From: Sphingomonas citricola | Lineage (GTDB): Bacteria; Pseudomonadota; Alphaproteobacteria; Sphingomonadales; Sphingomonadaceae | Reading direction: 5' to 3' | Length of the DNA: 64,000 nucleotides | NCBI RefSeq assembly: GCF_019429535.1 | Contig: NZ_JAHXZM010000002.1 | Location: 1-64,000 of the forward strand | Shown: positions 17,336 to 26,018 of the stretch, piece after piece | Layout of the letters: each line of letters begins with the position of its first letter | Numbering within the stretch: the stretch's first letter is position 1 | The notes under the pieces: generated by a model | Database searches by the model: none | Told to the model about the DNA's origin: nothing | What the model saw: the letters and a program-made list of their open reading frames with translations, nothing else | Translations under genes and position numbers: made by a program

Positions 17336-18823
17336 ATGGTGAAAGATGCAAGGCAACCGGTCATCGTCGGGGTTGGTGAGATCGCCGATCGGCCGGTTCA
17401 CGTCATGGATGCGCTGGATCCGGCTGGATTGATGACGGCCGCGCTCGAGGTCGCGGAACGCGATGCCGGTGCTGCACTTCTGCCGATGCTGGACCGGCTC
17501 GACATCATCAACGAGATATCCTGGCCCTATCCCGACCCATGCCGCGAGATCACGGATCGCCTAGGCGTGCGTTCCGTTGACGCGCGCTATCGCCCGGTCG
17601 GAGGGCAGACCCCGACCCTTGCGCTTCACGAGGCGGCGCTCGCGATCCAGTCGGGCGAAATAGAGGTTGCGGCGATCTGTGGCGGCGAGGCCGAGCATAG
17701 CGTCCGCCGGGCAGGGCGCGAGGGCGTGACGTTACCTTGGCCAGAGCAGATCGCGAATTTCAGGCCGATACGCGGTGGTGACTTCCAATCACCGCTGGCG
17801 CGCGCGCTGGAGCTCACCACACCGGTCAACGTTTATCCCCTCTACGAAAATGCGACCCGGGCCGCGTGGGGTCAGTCGCTCGCTGAGGGACAGAGGGAAA
17901 GTGCGACCATCTGGGCGAACAACGCTCGCATCGGCGCGGGACGCGACACGGCATGGATCAGGGATGAGGTGGATGCCGACGCGATCCTATCCGATGCCGG
18001 AGGTAATCGCCTGATCGCCTGGCCATACCGCAAGCTGATGGTCGCCAATCCGATCGTGAACCAAGGTGCGGCCGTTATCCTGACAAGCCTCGGACGAGCG
18101 AGGGAGGCGGGGATCCCGGAACATCGGCTCGTTTACGTGCACGGTGGGGCTGCCGCGGACGAACCGCGCGACATCCTGGCGCGGGAGCGCTACGACGGCT
18201 CGGTCGTCATGACGGCCGTGCTCGATGCTGCGCGACGCCTATCGGGCGGCAATTTCGATGCGGTCGAACTCTACAGTTGCTTTCCCTGCGTGCCCAAGAT
18301 GGCGCGGCGTGCGCTGAGTCTCGGTGAGGATGCCGACCTGACGGTTACCGGTGGTCTCACCTTCTTCGGTGCGCCGCTGAACGACTACATGACCCACGCG
18401 ATCGTGGCGATGGTTGGGCGGCTGCGCGACAGGTGCGGCCTCGGGCTGCTCTACGGTCAGGGAGAGTACGTCACCAAGCATCACGCGCTCGTGCTGGGGT
18501 CCTCACCGCCGGCGTCGCCACTCGCGGACCAGTTTCGCTTGGAGGAGGTAGAAGCACGTGCCGCCACAGCTGGCCCGCCGCTGGCGACGTCGTATCTCGG
18601 TCCCGCGACGCTCGAAGCCTTTACGATACCGTTCGACCGCGACGAACGGCCCCGCTTCGGCGTGATGATCGGACGCAATCCCGCGGGCGAACGGGTCGCT
18701 GCGCGGATCGACGCGGACGATCACGCGACCATGACGCTGCTCATGCGGGACCAGCCTGCGGTCGGTATCAACGGTATCGTGGTCGAAGGAGAGAATGATG
18801 TTCCGTGCTGGCGCGTCAGCTAG
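17336..18823 (+). CDS. Acetyl-CoA acetyltransferase-like thiolase-fold protein without the usual Cys
   Basis: This 495-residue protein resembles the long acetyltransferase-like thiolases of actinobacteria and sphingomonads, with a C-terminal extension after about residue 390. It has ALAIQSGEIEVAAICGGEAEHS, the equivalent of the helix after the nucleophilic Cys, but the preceding segment is VGGQTPTLAL, so the Cys is replaced. The later NDYMTHAIVAM segment is present. The ATG at 17336 follows GAGGGTAAGG. An island element lies 30 bases upstream. It may do condensation or cleavage by another mechanism, or act as an acyl-CoA-binding partner; the sequence does not decide this. Confidence 0.8.
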   Translation: MVKDARQPVIVGVGEIADRPVHVMDALDPAGLMTAALEVAERDAGAALLPMLDRLDIINEISWPYPDPCREITDRLGVRSVDARYRPVGGQTPTLALHEAALAIQSGEIEVAAICGGEAEHSVRRAGREGVTLPWPEQIANFRPIRGGDFQSPLARALELTTPVNVYPLYENATRAAWGQSLAEGQRESATIWANNARIGAGRDTAWIRDEVDADAILSDAGGNRLIAWPYRKLMVANPIVNQGAAVILTSLGRAREAGIPEHRLVYVHGGAAADEPRDILARERYDGSVVMTAVLDAARRLSGGNFDAVELYSCFPCVPKMARRALSLGEDADLTVTGGLTFFGAPLNDYMTHAIVAMVGRLRDRCGLGLLYGQGEYVTKHHALVLGSSPPASPLADQFRLEEVEARAATAGPPLATSYLGPATLEAFTIPFDRDERPRFGVMIGRNPAGERVAARIDADDHATMTLLMRDQPAVGINGIVVEGENDVPCWRVS

Positions 18824-18832
18824 TCGCGGCTC

Positions 18833-19642
18833 TCATCGTCCCTGCCAGCGGGGCTGGCGCTTCTCGGCGAATGCCAAAGGGCCTTCACGGTAATCTTCGG
18901 ACGCGAGCATCGCATGAAGCGCCGCCCCGCTGCGTTGGCTGGCGATGGCCTGCTCGAGTGATGGTTGCGACAGTCCGTCGCGCGCGATTTCCTTGGCTGC
19001 GCGGATCGCCAGCGGGCTACACTCGAGCATCAACGTCGCCCAGCGACGCGCTTCTGTCATCACGTCATCGCGCGGCACGACCGCGTTGACGAAGCCGAGC
19101 GAACGGCCCTCTTCGGGCGTCACTCGGCGGCCAGTGAGGATGATGCCCATCGCCTGCTGCCACCCGATGGTGCGTGGCAGCCTGTGCAAACCGCTAGCCA
19201 GCGCCGCCAGACCGACGCGCGGTTCCGGCATTGCGAATACGGCATCGTCGGCGGCGATGACGATGTCGCAGGACAAGGCAATCTCGAAACCGCCCCCCAT
19301 GGCTGCACCGTTGACCGCGGCGATGATGGGCTTGTTGAGGTCGAACCGACTCGTCAGACCGCCGAAGCCCGAGGGCGGGCGCTCTAGGCTCCCGCCTTCG
19401 GCCATGTACCTCAGATCGTTACCCGCACAGAACGCCCGACCGGCGCCCGTGATGATGGCTACCCACTGCGCCGGATCTGCGGCGAAGTCGTCGAGCACCG
19501 CCGCGACCTCGTTGTGTGCGGCAGTATGGAGCGCATTCAGTCGATCCGGCCGGTCGAGTGTCACGATCGTCAGAGGCCCGCTCCGCTCGACTCGGACGTA
19601 GCGGTGAGCGGGCGGGTCGGGAACCACCGACGGCGACGTCAT
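18833..19642 (-). CDS. Enoyl-CoA hydratase/isomerase family protein
   Basis: The 269-residue crotonase-fold protein has VTLDRPDRLNAL, the oxyanion loop GRAFCAGNDL and NGAAMGGGFEIALSCD, and the PEPRVGLAALASG stretch with the Glu used by hydratases. It would act on a 2-enoyl-CoA. ATG 19642 has AGGA six bases upstream; an alternative ATG at 19657 overlaps the TonB stop (TGATG) and would allow coupling. It is the last gene of an operon with an NDP-forming CoA ligase and a TonB receptor, and converges on the thiolase-fold gene with a 9-base gap. Confidence 0.88.
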   Translation of the reverse strand: MTSPSVVPDPPAHRYVRVERSGPLTIVTLDRPDRLNALHTAAHNEVAAVLDDFAADPAQWVAIITGAGRAFCAGNDLRYMAEGGSLERPPSGFGGLTSRFDLNKPIIAAVNGAAMGGGFEIALSCDIVIAADDAVFAMPEPRVGLAALASGLHRLPRTIGWQQAMGIILTGRRVTPEEGRSLGFVNAVVPRDDVMTEARRWATLMLECSPLAIRAAKEIARDGLSQPSLEQAIASQRSGAALHAMLASEDYREGPLAFAEKRQPRWQGR

Positions 19643-19656
19643 ACTTCCTGTCTCCA

Positions 19657-22119
19657 TCAGAAGCGGAACGTCGCGCGCGCGCCATACATCCGGGGCATGC
19701 CGGCGTAGCGCACCAGCGTCTCACTCTGCCGCTGAGCGCTCGTCCAGTAATAAGTGTTGGTCAGATTGGATACGTAGCCCTCCACGCCCCAGCTGTCGTC
19801 CGCCGCGTGGATGCCTACCTTCGCACCGAGCAGGCCGTAAGCCTTGATCCCGAAACCGGCCTCGTCGCCAAGCACGCTGCTTGAACGAGACTGATAGCTG
19901 CCGAACACCGAGGTGAAGAGCATCAGGTCGTTACCCACGGGCATGTCGTTAATGATCGAACCGTTCGCCTGAAACTTTGGCGAATAGGGCAGGCGCGCAC
20001 CGGCGTAATCCACCCGAGCGGCTGCGACCTGGTTGTTGAAGCCGGTATATTCCTTGACCTCGGCGTGGAGGTAGGAGCCCGATGCCTGCACGCGCAGCGT
20101 CTGCGTCAGGCGCGCCGTCACGTCCAGTTCCGCACCGTATACCTCTGACTTCGGGATGTTGACGATGCGTTGCAGCGTGCCGAAGATCAGGTCGGGGATG
20201 CGGCCAAACACCTGACGGTTGATATAATCGTAGTAATAGCCCGTCGCGTTCAACTGCACCCGACGATCGAGCAGGTTCAGCTTGACCCCCGCCTCGTAGG
20301 CGGTGAGCTTCTCCTGCGTCACTGGCAGCAATTGGCTGGCGTTCGACGCGGCGAGCACGGGGAAGGCGCCGGCCTTATAGCCCCGACTAATGCTGCCATA
20401 GAGCAACACGGTGTCAGACGGCGTAAAATCGCCGCGCACGCGCCAGCTGAAGTTATGCTGCTTCTGGCCCTGTTCGGCGAGCGCGAACCTGCTGTTGTCC
20501 GCGGTCAGCGTATAGCAGCCGCCACGAGTGATCCCCTGAAGCCCTGGATTGCGCGTCAGGATGGGATAAAGGAAGTTCACCAACGTCACGTTGTTGCCGT
20601 TGACGTCGCGACCACAACCACTGCCGCGAAGGCGGTCTTCCGTGTATCGTCCGCCGGCCGACAGCTTGAACAGGTCGCCGAAACGATATTCTACGTTGGC
20701 GAAGCCGGCGAGCACGCGGTTGGTGTAGTCTCCCACACCGGAATAATTGCGAAAACTCGTCGCCAGCGCAGTTGGGTTGACCGGGTTGCCGAGCCGCGTG
20801 TTGATGCCCGCCGCAGCGGCGCGCAAACCGACGATGGTCGACAGTTCGTCGACGAAGCCCGACACGAACTCGTGCGTGGTGTCGCGGGCGTAATAACCAC
20901 CGACGGACCAGTTCAGGGCTCCGGTGTCACCCAGAAAGCGTAGTTCCTGCGCGAACGATTTGATGAGGCCGGTCGACGTCGCCGTCTGGCTCTCCGTCTG
21001 CACGCCGTTCGCTTCCGATACCGTATTGAACGAAAGGCGATTGTAGCTTGTGAGCGACGACAAGGAGACGGTGTCGCTGAGCTCGAGATTGGCCTTGACC
21101 ATTCCCGCGGCGAATTTCGAATTGAGATCGTAGAACGGGCGAATGATCCCGGTGATGTCGCGCCGCGGCTGGCGCCCGATAGGCGTCCAGTCGGCCTGTC
21201 GATTGTTCGATGGATTGGGGATCAGGCTGGCGGTCAGCAGCGGGTTCTGCAGCGCGGGATTGCCGACATAGGCGATCGCCTGTGGCGCCTGCGGTTCTCC
21301 GCGTAGTTCCCAGTATGTCCCGCTCGCCGTCACGCTGAAGCGATCGGTCGGATCCCATTGGACGGTGCCGCGGACCGACTGGCGGTAGCGTTGGCCTAGC
21401 CGATCGTTGGGGCGGGTGACGCTATACTGCCAGCCCTTCGCGCGGTTCTCGCTCTGAAACGCCAGGCGTGCCTTCAACGTGCTGGATACCGGTCCGCTGA
21501 CGAAACCTTCGGCCAGGAAGCTGTCGTAATTGCCGTAGCCGAGCGTGAAACCGCCTTGCGCGGTCGCCGTCGGCTTCGCGGTGATGAAGTCGACGAGGCC
21601 GCCGGTGGAGTTTCGCCCGTAGAGCGTGCCCTGCGGGCCCTTCAGCACCTCGACGCGCTCCAGATCGAAGTTTGCGCCCAGCGACATGTAAGGGTAGGCG
21701 TAGGCGACCTCGTCGACGTAGGTGCCGACCGGTGCGGTGGACGAAGGGTTTGGCGTATCGAACCCGACGCCCCGAAGGATGTAGACCGGCGATCCCGACA
21801 GTCCCGCGGTGGTGGCCTGGAAACCGGGCACGACGCGGGCGAGGTCGAAGGTCTGACGGATTTCCTGCGATTGCAGTTGGTCCGACGTCACGACCGAAAC
21901 CGGGATGCCGACGCGCGAAAGCGCCTCCTCGCGACGGTTCGCGGTGACGATGATCTCACCGCCCGCATTTTGCTGCGCAGTGGGCGTCGGGGTGGCGGTG
22001 TCGGCGGACGTGGCCGCATCCTGCGCGGGCGCGGGCGGACCGGCCTGGGCGGACGCGAAACCCGGCGTCAAAGCGGTCAGTGCGCATGATCCGAGCAGGG
22101 ACAACATGGTCGTCTTCAT
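19657..22119 (-). CDS. TonB-dependent outer-membrane receptor
   Basis: The 820-residue protein begins with a signal peptide (MKTTMLSLLGSCALTALTPGFASAQ), then a TonB box region near GGEIIVTANRREE, a plug domain to about residue 230 (DLERVEVLKGPQGTLYGRNSTGG) and a beta-barrel ending RATFRF. Such receptors import large or scarce substrates across the outer membrane. It is between a CoA ligase and an enoyl-CoA hydratase in a catabolic operon, so the ligand is probably the pathway substrate rather than iron. The final Phe is the usual barrel-assembly signal. Confidence 0.92.
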   Translation of the reverse strand: MKTTMLSLLGSCALTALTPGFASAQAGPPAPAQDAATSADTATPTPTAQQNAGGEIIVTANRREEALSRVGIPVSVVTSDQLQSQEIRQTFDLARVVPGFQATTAGLSGSPVYILRGVGFDTPNPSSTAPVGTYVDEVAYAYPYMSLGANFDLERVEVLKGPQGTLYGRNSTGGLVDFITAKPTATAQGGFTLGYGNYDSFLAEGFVSGPVSSTLKARLAFQSENRAKGWQYSVTRPNDRLGQRYRQSVRGTVQWDPTDRFSVTASGTYWELRGEPQAPQAIAYVGNPALQNPLLTASLIPNPSNNRQADWTPIGRQPRRDITGIIRPFYDLNSKFAAGMVKANLELSDTVSLSSLTSYNRLSFNTVSEANGVQTESQTATSTGLIKSFAQELRFLGDTGALNWSVGGYYARDTTHEFVSGFVDELSTIVGLRAAAAGINTRLGNPVNPTALATSFRNYSGVGDYTNRVLAGFANVEYRFGDLFKLSAGGRYTEDRLRGSGCGRDVNGNNVTLVNFLYPILTRNPGLQGITRGGCYTLTADNSRFALAEQGQKQHNFSWRVRGDFTPSDTVLLYGSISRGYKAGAFPVLAASNASQLLPVTQEKLTAYEAGVKLNLLDRRVQLNATGYYYDYINRQVFGRIPDLIFGTLQRIVNIPKSEVYGAELDVTARLTQTLRVQASGSYLHAEVKEYTGFNNQVAAARVDYAGARLPYSPKFQANGSIINDMPVGNDLMLFTSVFGSYQSRSSSVLGDEAGFGIKAYGLLGAKVGIHAADDSWGVEGYVSNLTNTYYWTSAQRQSETLVRYAGMPRMYGARATFRF

Positions 22120-22148
22120 TGATCGATCCTCTTCCTGTCTCGCCGCTC

Positions 22149-24287
22149 TCAGGCGGCTTTGCTGGACGGTGCGGCATTCCGCATCTCGTCGGTCGTTTTA
22201 CTCTCGATGACGGCGTCGAGACCGGTCGCCCCCTGACCGGCGGGATGCACGATCAAGGGATTGATCTCGACGGACGAGAGGTGATCACGGTGCCGGGCGG
22301 CGAATTGCGACAGCGCCGAAATCGCCTGGGCCGCGGCATGGACATCGGCGGAACGGGCGCCGCGTGCTCCGTCCAGGAGCGGCCACGCCTTCAAAGACCG
22401 AAGCAGTGCGAGCGCCCCCGCTTCATCGATCGGCGCCAGGCCGATCGCAACGTCGCGGAAAATCTCCACGAACACCCCGCCGAGACCAACCGTCACGATC
22501 GGGCCGAACGCGGCGTCCACCCGACAGCCGACGAGCAGCTCGACACCTCGGGCAGCCATCGGGCTCGCGAGGAAGCCGCGGAGTTCGGCGGTGGGGGCGG
22601 CTGCAGCGCAGCGTGACCACATCTGCGCGGCCGCGTCGTGGATCGCGGTCGCACCTTGCAGGTTGAGCGCCACGCCGCCGATGTCCGACTTGTGTGCGAT
22701 GTCGGGCGACAAGATTTTCAACGCGACCGGCGTGTCGAAGGCCGCCGCGGCGCGTGCGATCCCCTCCGGAGTCCGTGCGGTAACGGTACGTGTCATCGGG
22801 ACGCCCGCTTCCGACAACAGATTGCACGCCTGCGCCTCGTCGAGCCGATGAAGCGCGAGAGACGTCGACGCCGGAAGCGTCGGTACAGGGACGTTCGAGC
22901 GTGCGAGCGTTTGCCCGAGGCGACGCGAGGCGGCGAGCGCGTCGATCGCATGGCTGGGATCATCGAAGACCAGCATTCCCGCCGCGTCGAACGACCGCCG
23001 CGTCTCGTCACCTGCGTTCATCGCGACGGCGACGATCCGATCTTCATGGCCCTTCATGCCCTCGGCGATGGCGGCGCGCAGCGGCGGTCCGAGCAGCGGA
23101 CTGTCGGGCCAATTCATGAAGAAGGTCGCGACCGCGTCGTAGCCGCCCTCATCCAGCATCGCGCGCGTGGCGTCGCGCACCAGGGTCGCGTCGTTCATCG
23201 CCTGCGCCGTCGTGTCGATCGGGTTGACCGCCGATCCAAAGGGAACGCGACGAGCGAGGCGCGCCTGCGCATCCGCCGGCATCGGAGGCAATGCGAAGCC
23301 GGTCCGTGCCGCCGCGTCCGCCATCAGCACGCCGGCCCCGCCCGACACGGTCAGCACGCCCAGGCGCTCGCCCGCGACAGGCGGCTTGCGTGCGAGCGTG
23401 TAGAGCAGGTCGACGAACGCCTGCGTCGTGTCGACGCGTTCGACACCTGCGGCGCGGGCGACCGCGTCGAAGACGGCGTCGTCGCCGGCAAGGCTCGCGG
23501 TATGCGACTGCGCGGCCTTCCGACCATCCTCGCTGCGCCCAACCTTCAACATGACGATCGGCTTGCCTGCGGATCGTGCCGCTTCGACGGCCGTCAGGAA
23601 GGCGCGACCGTCGGCGATGCCTTCCGAATAGCAGCCGATCACGCTTACGGCGGGATCGATCGCCATGTGGGCGATACAGTCCGCGACCGTGATGTCAGCC
23701 TCGTTGCCGGTGGTCACGAACCGCGCGATGCCGACACCGCGTGCGCGGGCAAGCATCGCCAGGTGCGCGCCATAGGCACCCGATTGCGATACGATGCCGA
23801 GCGGGCCCATCGGCACGTCACGGCTCTCCAGCAGGCTGCTGAACGTAGCGCACATCCCGGAGCCGTTGGCGAACACGCCTAGGCTGTTGGGGCCCAGAAG
23901 CCGAATGTTGGCGGCCGCCGCGCCGGCGAGCATCGCCTGCTGCAGTTCCGCTCCGGCGGCACCGACCTCCGCGAAGCCGGAAGAGAGGATAACCGCTGCG
24001 CGGACACCCTTGCGGCCCGCGGCTCGAACGGCCTCGGGGACGAGCTCGGGTGCGATCGCGATCACGGCAAGATCGATAGTGTCTACGGGGACGTCGTCGA
24101 CGGTGGCGAAGGCAGGGAGACCCTGCACTTCGCTGCGGCCGGGATTGATGGGGTAGAGTCCGCCCGCGAAGCCGTCACGGATGCAGTAGGAGAGCGGGCG
24201 CCCGCCGATGCGGGTGGGGTCGCCCGACGCGCCGATGAACGCAATCGAGCGTGGGCTGAACAGTGATGCAAGCGGACCAGTGTCCAC
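22149..24287 (-). CDS. NDP-forming acyl-CoA synthetase (acetate-CoA ligase family)
   Basis: The 712-residue protein has an N-terminal CoA-binding Rossmann domain (IAFIGASGDPTRIGGRP), a central succinyl-CoA-ligase-like domain with the phospho-His site in AQSHTASLAGDD, and a C-terminal ATP-grasp region (about residues 480-690) with VALKILSPDIAHKSDIGGV. It fuses what are separate alpha and beta subunits in some organisms. It would make an acyl-CoA from acid and nucleotide triphosphate, giving the island a second, AMP-independent ligation route. It leads the operon with the TonB receptor, 30 bases away. An island element lies 72 bases upstream of the start. Confidence 0.88.
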   Translation of the reverse strand: MDTGPLASLFSPRSIAFIGASGDPTRIGGRPLSYCIRDGFAGGLYPINPGRSEVQGLPAFATVDDVPVDTIDLAVIAIAPELVPEAVRAAGRKGVRAAVILSSGFAEVGAAGAELQQAMLAGAAAANIRLLGPNSLGVFANGSGMCATFSSLLESRDVPMGPLGIVSQSGAYGAHLAMLARARGVGIARFVTTGNEADITVADCIAHMAIDPAVSVIGCYSEGIADGRAFLTAVEAARSAGKPIVMLKVGRSEDGRKAAQSHTASLAGDDAVFDAVARAAGVERVDTTQAFVDLLYTLARKPPVAGERLGVLTVSGGAGVLMADAAARTGFALPPMPADAQARLARRVPFGSAVNPIDTTAQAMNDATLVRDATRAMLDEGGYDAVATFFMNWPDSPLLGPPLRAAIAEGMKGHEDRIVAVAMNAGDETRRSFDAAGMLVFDDPSHAIDALAASRRLGQTLARSNVPVPTLPASTSLALHRLDEAQACNLLSEAGVPMTRTVTARTPEGIARAAAAFDTPVALKILSPDIAHKSDIGGVALNLQGATAIHDAAAQMWSRCAAAAPTAELRGFLASPMAARGVELLVGCRVDAAFGPIVTVGLGGVFVEIFRDVAIGLAPIDEAGALALLRSLKAWPLLDGARGARSADVHAAAQAISALSQFAARHRDHLSSVEINPLIVHPAGQGATGLDAVIESKTTDEMRNAAPSSKAA

Positions 24288-24358
24288 GCCTATCCTCTCC
24301 TTTAGCGGCGCCGCTGTGACGCGGTTCTGCTCGCCGACCGATCATCACACATTCAGTA

Positions 24359-24381
24359 TTCTATATCAAGAACGTTATTCT
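24359..24381 (-). promoter_or_regulatory. Island regulatory element, copy 7
   Basis: On the minus strand the core AGAATAACGTTCT is followed by six bases (TGATAT) and AGAA. The core is the same 13 bases as in the copy at 209. It ends 72 bases before the start of the NDP-forming ligase gene and serves only that operon, since the gene on its other side ends there. Confidence 0.6.
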
Positions 24382-24405
24382 CCATTCGGGCAGATAGTAC
24401 AGTGA

Positions 24406-25869
24406 TCAGTGAAGCTCCAGCCAGATCGCCTTCGTCTTCATGTATTTCTCAAAGCCCGATCGCCCCATGTCCTTGCCGATCCCAGACCGCTTGTAGCCGC
24501 CGAACGGCGCCGTGAAGTCGGTGCGGCGGCCCCAATCGTTGATCCACACGGTGCCGCTCTCGATACGTCGAGCGGCGCGGAACGCGCGCGATACGTCGCT
24601 GGTGTGGATCGAAGCGGTGAGACCATAGTCAGGGTGGTTGGCGAGTCCGACGCCCTCGTCCTCGTCATCGAATTCCTGCACCGCGAGCACGGGGCCGAAG
24701 ATCTCATCACGAAAGGCGCGATTGGCGGTGGTGACCCCGCGCAACACCGTGGGGGCGTAGAAGCCGGCGCGATCGGCGTCGATCCGCGTGGCGCCGCATA
24801 GCGCCTCGGCACCGTCGGAGATCGCATCCGCGACGATCGCGTCAATGCGGTCAAGCTGCCGCTGATTGATGATCGGGGGAATAGTCGTATCCTCGTCCCA
24901 CGTCGTCCCCGTCCGCCCACCGCGCATCTGCGCGAGGACGCGATCGAGAAGGTCGTCGGCAATCGGGCGGGCGACCACGAGGCGAGAGCCCGCGAAGCAG
25001 ACCTGTCCCGAATTGTAGGTGATGCCACGCGCGATCGTGGCGGCCAAACGGTCGAGGTCGGGGGCGTCGGCGAAGACAAGCTGCGGCCCCTTTCCACCCA
25101 ATTCGAGGCTCACCGGCTTTATTCCCGACAGCGCGGCGTCCGCCATGATCCGCGCGCCCGTGGCGCTCGATCCGGTGAAGGTCACGTAGTCGACTTGAGG
25201 ATGTTTCACGAGCGCGGCGCCGACCGCGCCGCCGCCCTGCACGACGTTGAACAACCCAGCGGGCAGTCCGGCCTCGACCGCGAGCTCGGCGATGCGCACC
25301 GCTGCGAACGGGGTCAGTTCGGATGGTTTGAGCACCACCGCATTGCCTGCGGCCAGGGCCGGCGCGAACTTCCATGCCGCCAGGATGATCGGGAAGTTCC
25401 ACGGCGCGATAGCGGCGACGACGCCGTACGGTTCGTGAACGGTAAAGGAGAAGGAATTCTGCGGCGTGGGCGTCACCGTGCCGTCGATCTTGTCGGCATA
25501 TTCGGCGAAATAGCGCAGGACGCCCGAGACGACCTTCGCATCCCTCGACATGACCTCGGGATAGATCCGCGCCGATACCACCGCCTCGAGCCCCGCGATC
25601 TCCTCCGCATGTGTATCGACGAGGTCGGCCCAGCGATGCAGGATCACCGCCCGTTCACGCGGTGCGGACGAGCCCCAGCCGCTTCGCGACCACGCCCGAC
25701 GAGCGTCGGTGACCGCCCGGTCAACCAGATCCTCGCTTGCCCAATCGACGGAGAACGCGATGTCGCTGTCCGACGGGCTCGGCACCGCGTGTGCTTCGCC
25801 CTCGCGAACCTCCTGGCCGCCGATGAACTGACCCGACATCGGACGGATCGAACGCGGATCGAAATACAT
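24406..25869 (-). CDS. NAD(P)-dependent aldehyde dehydrogenase
   Basis: The 487-residue enzyme carries APWNFP, the ELGGKGPQLVF Glu motif and GQVCFAGSRL with the nucleophilic Cys. It would oxidise an aldehyde made by the GMC or P450 enzymes. The ATG at 25869 follows GAGGAGACTGCG; the much longer open frame to 26046 crosses the promoter and should be ignored. It is transcribed alone, divergent from a second aldehyde dehydrogenase, and the shared gap contains an island element and a clear TTGACA promoter. Subfamily resemblance is to betaine/phenylacetaldehyde-type enzymes; the substrate is unknown. Confidence 0.9.
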   Translation of the reverse strand: MYFDPRSIRPMSGQFIGGQEVREGEAHAVPSPSDSDIAFSVDWASEDLVDRAVTDARRAWSRSGWGSSAPRERAVILHRWADLVDTHAEEIAGLEAVVSARIYPEVMSRDAKVVSGVLRYFAEYADKIDGTVTPTPQNSFSFTVHEPYGVVAAIAPWNFPIILAAWKFAPALAAGNAVVLKPSELTPFAAVRIAELAVEAGLPAGLFNVVQGGGAVGAALVKHPQVDYVTFTGSSATGARIMADAALSGIKPVSLELGGKGPQLVFADAPDLDRLAATIARGITYNSGQVCFAGSRLVVARPIADDLLDRVLAQMRGGRTGTTWDEDTTIPPIINQRQLDRIDAIVADAISDGAEALCGATRIDADRAGFYAPTVLRGVTTANRAFRDEIFGPVLAVQEFDDEDEGVGLANHPDYGLTASIHTSDVSRAFRAARRIESGTVWINDWGRRTDFTAPFGGYKRSGIGKDMGRSGFEKYMKTKAIWLELH

Positions 25870-25909
25870 CGCAGTCTCCTCGACGGGTCTTCCGCCCGTG
25901 ATCTGCTCA

Positions 25910-25938
25910 GTATCTTTCGACAGCGCGTGATCTGTCAA
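25910..25938 (-). promoter_or_regulatory. Sigma70-like promoter of the minus-strand aldehyde dehydrogenase
   Basis: TTGACA (25933-25938) is followed after exactly 17 bases by AGATAC, with AGATACT giving a partial -10 match. It is about 41 bases before the ATG at 25869. The island element abuts the -35 box. Confidence 0.55.
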
Positions 25939-25943
25939 CATGG

Positions 25944-25966
25944 AGAAAAGCGTTCTTGATAAAGAA
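25944..25966 (+). promoter_or_regulatory. Island regulatory element, copy 8 (shared by divergent genes)
   Basis: AGAA-AAGCG-TTCT-TGATAA-AGAA has three exact half-sites reading toward the plus-strand aldehyde dehydrogenase (52 bases away). On the other strand its TTCTCCATG arm runs into the TTGACA of the divergent gene. One bound regulator could thus control both directions. Confidence 0.6.
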
Positions 25967-26018
25967 TGATGATCTGCGTAGAGCGTCGATCGACCATAAA
26001 CAATCGATGGGAGGGGTG

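Noticed and set aside
209..25966. Reading the AGAA/TTCT element as a KstR-type steroid operator
   Set aside because: KstR sites have AAC-N2-GTT spacing, while here the half-sites are 5 bases apart with a third repeat, and no KstR-like TetR gene or steroid ring genes are present in the island.
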